Assembly: GCF_016802725.1 (NCBI RefSeq)
Contig: NC_052679.1
Span: 14,563,635 to 14,627,634 of the forward strand
Direction: 5' to 3'
Length of the DNA stretch: 64,000 nucleotides
From: Solenopsis invicta
Taxonomy: Eukaryota; Arthropoda; Insecta; Hymenoptera; Formicidae
In this document: positions 56,726 to 64,000 of the stretch, piece by piece
Layout of the letters: each line of letters opens with the position of its first letter
How positions within the stretch are numbered: the first letter of the stretch is position 1
Translations under genes and position numbers: made by a program
Notes under the pieces: model-generated
Told to the model about the DNA's origin: nothing
The model's database searches: none
What the model saw: only the letters and a program-made list of their open reading frames with translations

Positions 56726-57590
56726 TAGTGTATAAAAACAATTTTTCTGTTTTATCTGTTTACAAATTTTGCTATTTATTGAAGTTTTTGAGCAGTATTG
56801 TATATATCTATTAGAGGTTATTTTATAGTGCGAAAATATTGACAGAGAAAGTGTGCTATAAAAGGAATTGTATTTTTTTATTTTCCTTTTAAGGTAAAGA
56901 TAAATTTTTGTATTTCACAAAAATACTCACGTTTCAACAATTTTTAAAATTGTGTTCTTGATAAATAAATATACATTAACAAAATCTAAAGCAATTCTTT
57001 GAAATTAATTACGATTAATAAAATAAGATTAAAAAAAAATGGTCATAATCCAAAGATAGCTCTCAAGTATAAACATATTTTCTCTGCCAAATGAAACAAA
57101 TAGATCTTACAGAAAAAATTATATGAATGCTTCGTCTAGATAGATACATCATTGTATATTAATCATTAAATATATTATTTTTAAGAAATATCTTTCCTCT
57201 ATAACATACAACACATAATTCGTCGTTTAAATAGTCAAAGAAAAAAGATAAATACGATTATTATTTCCTGAAAGATCTATATATGTTCATAGTTGAAGAA
57301 TATTATTTTTACTACGTATTTATATAAGGCGTTAGTAATATAACAACTGTAACAATATTATTAGTAATATAACAACGTTAGTAATATAACAACTGTAACA
57401 ATATTAAATAAATTTTATGTTAAGCGAAAAAGCTTTAATAAATTAATGCCTATATTTAATTCTTATTACATTTATTAAATAGAGTGTTTCTCTTATGCCC
57501 ACTAATGAAACATAATTTCTTGATGGAAAATAAATCAAGAAGGCCTGAATCATTTTTTTCTTTTGCTTAACAAAAGAAACGTTATTAGAT
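56726..57590 (+). repeat. Duplicated segment, copy B (copy A at 3338-4152)
   Basis: The order of blocks matches copy A, with a short local expansion (AACAACTGTAACAATATTA repeated, 57340-57405) and small deletions. Confidence 0.8.
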
Positions 57591-58434
57591 AAAGCCTATC
57601 AAGTCATTAAAATCTTTTTTAGATGGGAGCATATTCATAATAAGAATATGGTATGAATACAGTAATACTAATATGTAATATTTATGTTACAATTTATTTG
57701 TTAACAATATTATTCAACATAAAATATTCATCTCACTATAAAGTTGTTGAAATATCAACATATTTCTAATCGTTTAAATAATTAACAATGATTAATAATT
57801 ATCAATACTGTACGGATACTTTATTTGTGTAGTGTATAGTTTTCCATTTTAAATTATAATAAAAAATTTATAATCAAATAGCTAAATATCAAAATAAATA
57901 AAAAATAAAAAAAATAGTATAGTATATTAAGTGTCAAATTCAAAATTTTTTTATTATATTTATAAATAAATTTGTGAATATCTGATAAAGCATATAAAAT
58001 ATAAAAGATGATGAAAGGATACCTCTAAAAACTTAATTAATTTCAATCATCTTTATAATTTTCTTTTTAATTTTGATTTTAAAACTTTTTATAGCAAAAA
58101 ATAATTTTATTATACGATTTACTTTCAGCCTTAATTTAATATACATAATTTCTCTTCATAATTATTCTAACAATAGATGTTACTGGATAATGAATGTAAA
58201 AATGGATAAACGGAAAGTGCTTATAATACTTCTACAAAGCGATAAAATACCTATGATAATACAGTATTTACATTAAATAGCAAAAACATTAACATTAATA
58301 GCAATAACATTACGATAAATAAGCAAGTGCTACTACTATTTATAACTTGTGTTATTTATTTAATAAATGTTATTATTAAGATACTTATTTCCCTGACATT
58401 TGTTTGATACAAATATTTTTATTTAATTATTCAT
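57590..58434. other. AT-rich spacer 3' of CHMP3
   Basis: Nothing recognised. An AATAAA on the minus strand (58418-58423) just after the CHMP3 stop could act in polyadenylation, though a later signal is as likely. Confidence 0.4.
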
Positions 58435-58618
58435 CTAACTACGAAGACTTTGCAATCGATTCTTCATTTCTTCAAGTTCTTTATCGTCATCTTCTGCCGT
58501 TTCCTCTTCTGCAGAGGTAGAAGCAATTCCAGGGTTTTCTGTGACAACCGCAGGAGCTGTGCCTAATTGACCAGCTGTTACTTCCCATAAAATCTGAAAG
58601 AAAATATAAAAGAATTTC

Positions 58619-58676
<58 letters not shown>

Positions 58677-58695
58677 GAATGTATGTATGTATATG

Positions 58696-58743
<48 letters not shown>

Positions 58744-58973
58744 CACATATATATATACACATACATACATACATACATACATACATACATACATACATGC
58801 ATGCATGCATGCATGCATGCATGCATGCATGCATGCATGCATGCATGCATGCATGCATACATACATACATACATACATACATACATACATACATACATAC
58901 ATACATACATACATACATACATACATACATACATACATACATACATACATACATACATACATACATACATACA

Positions 58974-59007
<34 letters not shown>

Positions 59008-61750
59008 CATACATACACATGTATACAGTATAAAAATTGTACAATCATTGTATATATATTTATATATATATTTATATATACCATTTTAAGGACAAAAACA
59101 ATGTGTAAAATGAGCAATTTTAGCTTCTGGAGTAATAAACAAAAATAGTATAACTTTTTGTAGTTTTTAAGCATAATTTTGAATTGAATATGATTCTGAC
59201 CTTAAAAAATTTTAATTTGTCAGGAAAATATCAAAATCGGCATAAAGTCATTAATTACTTAGTATCATAAATTATTATTTTGAACTTTATCGATGAATTT
59301 ATGTTTTCCTGTTAATAAAACATGATAATGTTTTCATTTCTAATAGGTCATGTTCTGCTTAAAAAGTAAAAAAATTATTAATATCTAAATACAAATGAAT
59401 TATCAGTGGGAAATATTTTAAATCTTGATTATAAGAAAAAGAGGGAGTTGTGGAATACCATTTTGTTTTTTGACAATAACTCAGTAAATATTAACGTGAC
59501 ACAATTCTAATTAGTATCAGTTTTTTAGCCACAGAGTTCTATTAATTACCCTGAAGGTAGAAGTTCATCAGGTATATAGAACAAATGTTATTTACTGAAG
59601 AGACAATTTACTGAAGAGAAGAAAAAACGATGCGTTTGTAGAATAACAAGGAGGTTATGGAATGTTAACAACTATGACACTGTAAAAAGAAATTAAAAAT
59701 CGTGTATTACAGTACCTTTTGCTTTTAATCAGTCGTTACCGACGCTATTATTAAATGTTCATCAATAACATCTTTTAACAAAGAATGACTTACTAATATG
59801 AGACTCGTGCCGATTACAATTATAATACTGTGATTTTTTGTTTAATACTCCCGTAATACTGTGATTACAATCAAAGAGGTTATTGGTGATAACCAGTTGC
59901 AACACTTGACACTTGCTGCATTTGTAACGCAGCGTCGCTTGGCGACGCTCGTGACGCATAATAGATGACCTATTCTACAACCACAGCTCACATATAACAT
60001 GACTTTATTTGCCAAATTCATACGCACATAAAAATACACATTAAATTCAATAATATTATTTGAAATTTACATTCAAGGCCTTGAAGTTAGACTAAAATTA
60101 AAAAATCAATATGTAACATACTTCTGAACATAGAGAGTATGCACCTGTACAAATTTTTGCTATCTGCAAAATTGAAATTCAGCTTTTGTAAAAATATAGT
60201 GAACAGTAATGACTAGTAACCACCCTACAATGTCGAAATAGACTAACAGAGTAATTTTAACAGTTGTTTTTAGAATTCAACACAAATTATACGAAATATT
60301 ATGATATTCCATCATTCCAGATATATTCCACAACCATCGTTCGTCCTTCTAATATTTGAGAGCATTGTTGTTCATTACATCAATCAATGATTTTTCTCCT
60401 GGAGTATTTTGTATTTTATTGTAATATTTTTCTACTAGAAACTGTATGTAAAATATGATAAAATATTTTTAAGCACCAAAATTTGCTTTGACCAAATAAG
60501 GTCCTCTTATTAAATTATGTTATTCACATATTGGTTGCTTTTCATTTAATATTTATTGTTCTCATAATAGTTTCTTATATGTTTCTTATATGTTTCATAT
60601 GCTGATTTTAATAATTTCCTGACAAATTAAAATGTTTTGAAAGTTGAAATTAGATTCAGCAGTTAAAAAAACTATAAAAAACATACTGTCTTTGCTTGAA
60701 AGCTAAAAGCCACCTATTTTACAGTTTTTTTTACAAATTATTCATTACAATTATTTTAAATATTACTAATTCATAAAATATGCAATAAAGTAGAAATCAT
60801 TTTATTTTATTGTACTATTACTAAATAATAATACAATACCTTGTCAACTTCTTCATCAGCTTCATCTTCCATATCCTCGGAATCCTCGATAGAATCCATT
60901 GTTTCGTCCAACATTTCCTCAATAATACCTGCCTTCATCATCTCCTTCGACATTTCTCTCATAGTTGCAGCCACTTCTGGTACTCTTACTAAAGACTGCA
61001 TTGCTTGCATCACTTCTGTAGATTTAGAGACCGAACCAGCTACTCTGATTGTCGCTAACTGATTTTTCATTTGTAACGATACAGAATTTAAGTGTGCTTT
61101 GGAAGTATAAATCTTATTGCAAGATTTACGAGCCCTTATAATCTCCTTGGCAAGAATTTTGCAGACATCTTTATCTCCCTTTTTTGCAGCTTCCTTCAGG
61201 GAACGTTTAACTTTATCTTCCTCTCTCTGAATTGCTATACAAAAACAGCATCAATTAAATGAATATCTAAGATTAATGAAACAAATGTGTAAAAAAGAAA
61301 GAGCTAGAGTAATTCTAAACATTCTATAAAATAGAAAATAATTTTAAAAAATGTTAAAAATATGTTTAAAATTGTATTTTTCCTAGATTCTCTCAAGATC
61401 TTTTCAAATATAAAAATTGAGATTTCAACATTTTTGTGTCTAACTTATCAATTGAATATTTTGACATTCTAAGATTAAGATTTTATTACTAAGATTTTAT
61501 ATTAAGATCCTTGCTGGTTAATTATAAATATATTTTTTTGATTTTGAAAACGTTTCTTAAAAATTTGTCTACTTATCTTACCTCTAACCTGTCTATCAAG
61601 CTGATAACCTTCCTTTCTCAATTTGTGAGTCCACTCTTGAACCTGTAATTTGATTAACACCAACAAAATAAGAGTAAAAAATGAATATTTTATACAGTGA
61701 CTTACCATTTCTTTAGGATTTTTTTCCTGCGATTTTCCAAACAAGCCCAT
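58435..61750 (-). CDS. CHMP3: Charged multivesicular body protein 3 (ESCRT-III subunit Vps24/CHMP3)
   Basis: Four exons join in phase: 61750-61706 (MGLFGKSQEKNPKEM), 61642-61582 (VQEWTHKLRKEGYQLDRQVR), 61234-60840 (IQREEDKVKRSLKEAAKKGD through EDEADEEVDK) and 58593-58435 (ILWEVTAGQLGTAP to NRLQSLRS and TAG). The product is about 219 residues, close to the usual 222. The start MGLFGK, the basic N-terminal helices, the conserved MKAGIIEEMLDETMDS region, the acidic linker and the C-terminal MIT-interacting motif (EEMKNRLQSLRS) are all there. CHMP3 co-polymerises with CHMP2 on endosomal membranes and recruits VPS4, in multivesicular body sorting and membrane scission. Introns are 63, 347 and 2246 bp with GT-AG ends. 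No stops or frameshifts: this is the one intact host gene in the window. Confidence 0.97.
58621..59001. repeat. Compound microsatellite in CHMP3 intron 3
   Basis: A (TA)n block (58621-58673) is followed by mixed TATG/TATA, then (CATA)n, a pure (GCAT)n block (about 58797-58858) and a long (CATA)n to 59001. It begins 28 bases from the acceptor of the last exon. The long frames through it on both strands (58435-59174) are repeat products, apart from the true exon at 58435-58593. Confidence 0.95.
59010..60838 (-). other. Remainder of CHMP3 intron 3
   Basis: AT-rich. One GC-rich palindrome, AGCGTCGCTTGGCGACGCT, lies at about 59930-59949, within a stretch that may be a small MITE. Nothing else was recognised. 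Confidence 0.5.
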
Positions 61751-62262
61751 GTCCGAAATGCGTCAACAGAATTGTCAAGCATTCGGTATCTGATCGACTT
61801 AACCTTCCTATATATCTATCTGTTCATCATACAGATTCTTCAAGGTTATGTTACCAAGTAATAGATTACGTCATTCTTGTTCACATCTGATATGAACCAT
61901 TTTTATATTTGAAGAAATGAAAATTATTTTCACTTAAAAATAATAAAATAATCAAAATAATCGAGCAAAAACATTATAAAATGTGTCACTATATTTATAT
62001 GTGATTTATATTTAATTAAAACAAATTTTCTACATCAGGATTGAGCGTTTACACGCATTTATACGTAAAATATAAATAATTTACATGACATGTATACAAT
62101 ATAAATTATGTTTTACATGTTATCTATGTAAAGTATGTAAACAATAATCCATGACTCATTAAAGATTCTGATTTTTGTTAGAAATAGTAAAAATTATATT
62201 CCATTTTCTATGTATATGCAATAGAGGAGAAGATGGTATTATCAGAGAGAAATCTGAGAGCG
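61751..62262. other. Region upstream of CHMP3, presumed promoter side
   Basis: AT-rich. I cannot point to a TATA box or initiator with any confidence, and there is no divergent gene within reach. Confidence 0.35.
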
Positions 62263-62488
62263 GTCACGCTTCGATTTTAGGTGAGACACTCCAAAGCCTC
62301 CAAGGTCCATTTTCGGTAAGATCCATTTTTTCGTGGTTCTCAGCGATGCTATGCGTTAGTTAGATAAAGACGGCTATTGTCCATCTTTATCTAACTAATG
62401 CTAGTACTGCTAAGAACCACGAAAAAATGGACCTTACCGACGTGAAAATGGATCTTATTGGAACATCTTACCTAAAATCGAAGCGTGA
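62263..62488. repeat. Foldback with GTCACGCTTCGATTTTAGG arms
   Basis: GTCACGCTTCGATTTTAGGT at 62263 returns as its complement ending at 62489. Inner pairs are TCCATTTTTTCGTGGTTCT with AGAACCACGAAAAAATGGA, and AGTTAGATAAAGA with TCTTTATCTAACT around the loop. A wider pair (AGAAGATGGTATTATC with ATTATCTTCTC) suggests it sits in a larger inverted repeat, about 62225-62546. Confidence 0.78.
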
Positions 62489-62547
62489 CTGTTGTTAGGT
62501 ATTATGGCTACTGTCGACAATATAGTTACCCCTATTATCTTCTCTGG

Positions 62548-63408
62548 GTATATTCCAAACGGTGTTAGTTTGGCTCATTCTTTTTTTTAAAAGTTGGCAG
62601 CCATGTAACTAAACGGAGAAGTGTTCAAGTGTTACGCATTCATCATTTAACCTGCAAACATCGTAATAAATCCTGGACGCTGTATTAAACCAAAAAAAGA
62701 TGTCAAAAATGTATTCTTTAGAGATACAAGATAATAATGAAACTTATAATTTTTTGGTGCCAAAAGATATTAACGATTTAGCTCATATCTTTGATTAAAA
62801 AGACCGATAGAAAACGATAGAAAGTGTCAGAAACCTGATTCAAAACAATAGAATTTTATCGTTTTGAATCAGGTTTCTGACACTTTCTATTATTTTCTAT
62901 CGGTTTTTTTTTTTATCAAAAATAGTGGTAAGTATTGTAATAAATTATTATTATAAAAACAAAATTTTTCTCATAATTTTTAACTTTTTAGATCCATCAT
63001 ATGCAGAAAAATTTTTAATTGTGTAAAAATATCCCGAGTTATTTAAAAAAAGTAAATCTACAAAAACTGAACATATGATAAAAAAGTATTAAAATTATTA
63101 CAAAATTTTAATACTATACAACTTTATGTATCAAATAATATTTATGATATTTATCTTTGTTAAAAAAAATTTCTTTATTTTCATCATTCTCACTTGAACT
63201 AGAACTTGAAAAAGCAATATCATAGCTTCATTTTGATTCATATTTACATATTTTATTAGAAAAGAAGGAATTATAAATATTTGTTTTTGAGAGGTGTTGA
63301 TTTTCATAGGTTACATGATGAGTGCGAAACACTTCTCCGTTTAGTTACATGGCTGCCAACTTTCAGAAAAAAGAATAAGCCAAAACAACACCGTTCGGAA
63401 TATACCCT
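62548..63408. repeat. Inverted repeat with AAACGGAGAAGTGTT arms and an inner hairpin
   Basis: The left arm (62548-62628: GGTATATTCCAAACGGTGTT, GGCAGCCATGTAACTAAACG, GAGAAGTGTT) returns inverted at 63326-63408. The 0.7-kb loop contains a perfect-looking hairpin, CCGATAGAAAACGATAGAAA ... CAGAAACCTGATTCAAAACA (62802-62911). It is non-coding and may be one MITE nested in another. Confidence 0.78.
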
Positions 63409-63556
63409 CTGTTATTAGGTGACGTATTCTTTCGTCGTCCGATAGATGACCTTAACATAGTACCTTAACATAGTAAACCGTAAAAATTTGAAATTATTCT
63501 GGTTATTACTTTATCTATGGCAACTCTTCCAAAGTTGTCAGTTGACATTGTCACGT

Positions 63557-63805
63557 GGAGTCGCTGGTTGGCCGTGTACCAGTAAGCGTGTCTGTAATAG
63601 AGTGAAAAAGCGCGGTCAGGATTGCTGATGCAATCCTCCTTATTTCTTGTGCAAGCATATCCTGTATTCCCATTTAAGCCTTTTTGTTTCCCATATAACT
63701 ATTGAAAGCAAGATAAGAAATACCTTGGTTACTATGGTCAAATCGTCCCCGCCACGTTGTTACACTGGGGACGGGTACCAATAACGTTAAGAAGAAGAAG
63801 AAGAA
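63557..63805 (+). mobile_element. Short retroposon (SINE-like) with a GAA-repeat tail
   Basis: A 249-bp insert ends in (AAG)n and is flanked by a perfect 13-bp duplication, GACATTGTCACGT (63544-63556 and 63806-63818). A repeated-triplet tail and a long duplication mark target-primed insertion. I see no clear tRNA or 5S head and no coding frame, so it may be a SINE or a LINE 3' end. Confidence 0.75.
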
Positions 63806-63841
63806 GACATTGTCACGTACGTGCATGGTCGCAATGTCAAA

Positions 63842-64000
63842 ATGGAACAATTGAAGTTTGAATTACTTCCGCACCCACCTTATTCTAGCTCCCAGCGATT
63901 TTTTCTTGTTTCCAAAATTGAAAAAATTTCTTTATAAAAAAATATAAGTCAAATGCTGAAGTGAAAAACGCTGTAAACTAATATTTTTCAGGTTTAAACA
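63842..64000 (+). pseudogene. mariner transposase C-terminal fragment
   Basis: The frame LKFELLPHPPYS passes a small deletion to SSQRFFLVSKIEKISL, matching the mariner segment LPHPPYSPDLAPSDFFLFPKL around the third catalytic aspartate, which is lost here. Stops follow (KNISQMLK region). The fragment runs off the right edge. The 5' part is not visible upstream of the retroposon. Confidence 0.65.

Noticed and set aside
58487..59174. Frames of up to 185 codons on both strands
   Set aside because: Translation of CATA/GCAT and TA repeats; only 58435-58593 within this span is real, as CHMP3 exon 4.

Overview
This window is eukaryotic and very probably from an insect, most likely an ant. It is AT-rich, its genes are split by short introns, and one gene is recognisable from end to end: the ESCRT-III subunit CHMP3/Vps24, on the minus strand at 58435-61750 in four exons. 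A partial THAP-domain (C2CH zinc finger) gene enters from the left edge. A 200-codon open frame at 44390-44992 (minus) is unassigned. Nearly everything else is transposon sequence. A run of 100 Ns at 43591-43690 shows this is a draft assembly. The order assignment rests on the style of the transposases (mariner, PIF/Harbinger, P-like, Transposase_21-like, DUF4806), not on a species-specific marker.

Layout. 1-1660: THAP gene. 1956-2443: short terminal-inverted-repeat element. 3338-4152: one copy of a duplicated segment (the other is at 56726-57590). 4153-6047: GC-richer LTR-like repeat. 6050-8037: element with arms of short repeats. 9011-12690: nest of inverted repeats holding a PIF/Harbinger derivative. 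12992-18998: a mariner element split by a 5.07 kb element, which itself carries a 1.88 kb solo LTR and a 5'-truncated LINE. 19701-35615: a broken transposase gene followed by two large elements with GTCGAC-rich ends. The second (25325-35615) is about 10.3 kb and encodes a Transposase_21-like transposase plus a separate DUF4806-type protein, both decayed. 36958-43590: a minus-strand DUF4806 relic, a P-element/THAP9-like relic, a LINE 3' end and a second Transposase_21-like relic running into the gap. 43800-45100: a tight cluster of hairpins and the 200-aa frame. 45734-55282: further elements (one with 48-bp repeats, a Tc1/mariner deletion derivative, a foldback, a hAT-like element, a GTCGAC element, a mariner relic). 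55283-57590: microsatellites and duplicated segments. 58435-61750: CHMP3. 62263-64000: foldbacks, a short retroposon with a 13-bp target duplication, and a mariner fragment.

Main result. Nine elements in the window share one design: ends of the form 5'-CCCA(N)RYARCA...TGGG-3', a 2-bp target-site duplication of variable sequence (AG, AA, AC, TT, TT, TA, TA where readable), and arms built from family-specific short repeats (GTCGAC, GGACGTCC, ATCTGNCGGCAGA, CACGTG-like, or a 48-bp unit). The 25325-35615 copy supplies a candidate transposase and an accessory DUF4806 protein. Three of the elements with quite different arms carry the same internal core. This looks like one diversified transposon superfamily that swaps its arm repeats. 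I could not search databases, so novelty is not established.
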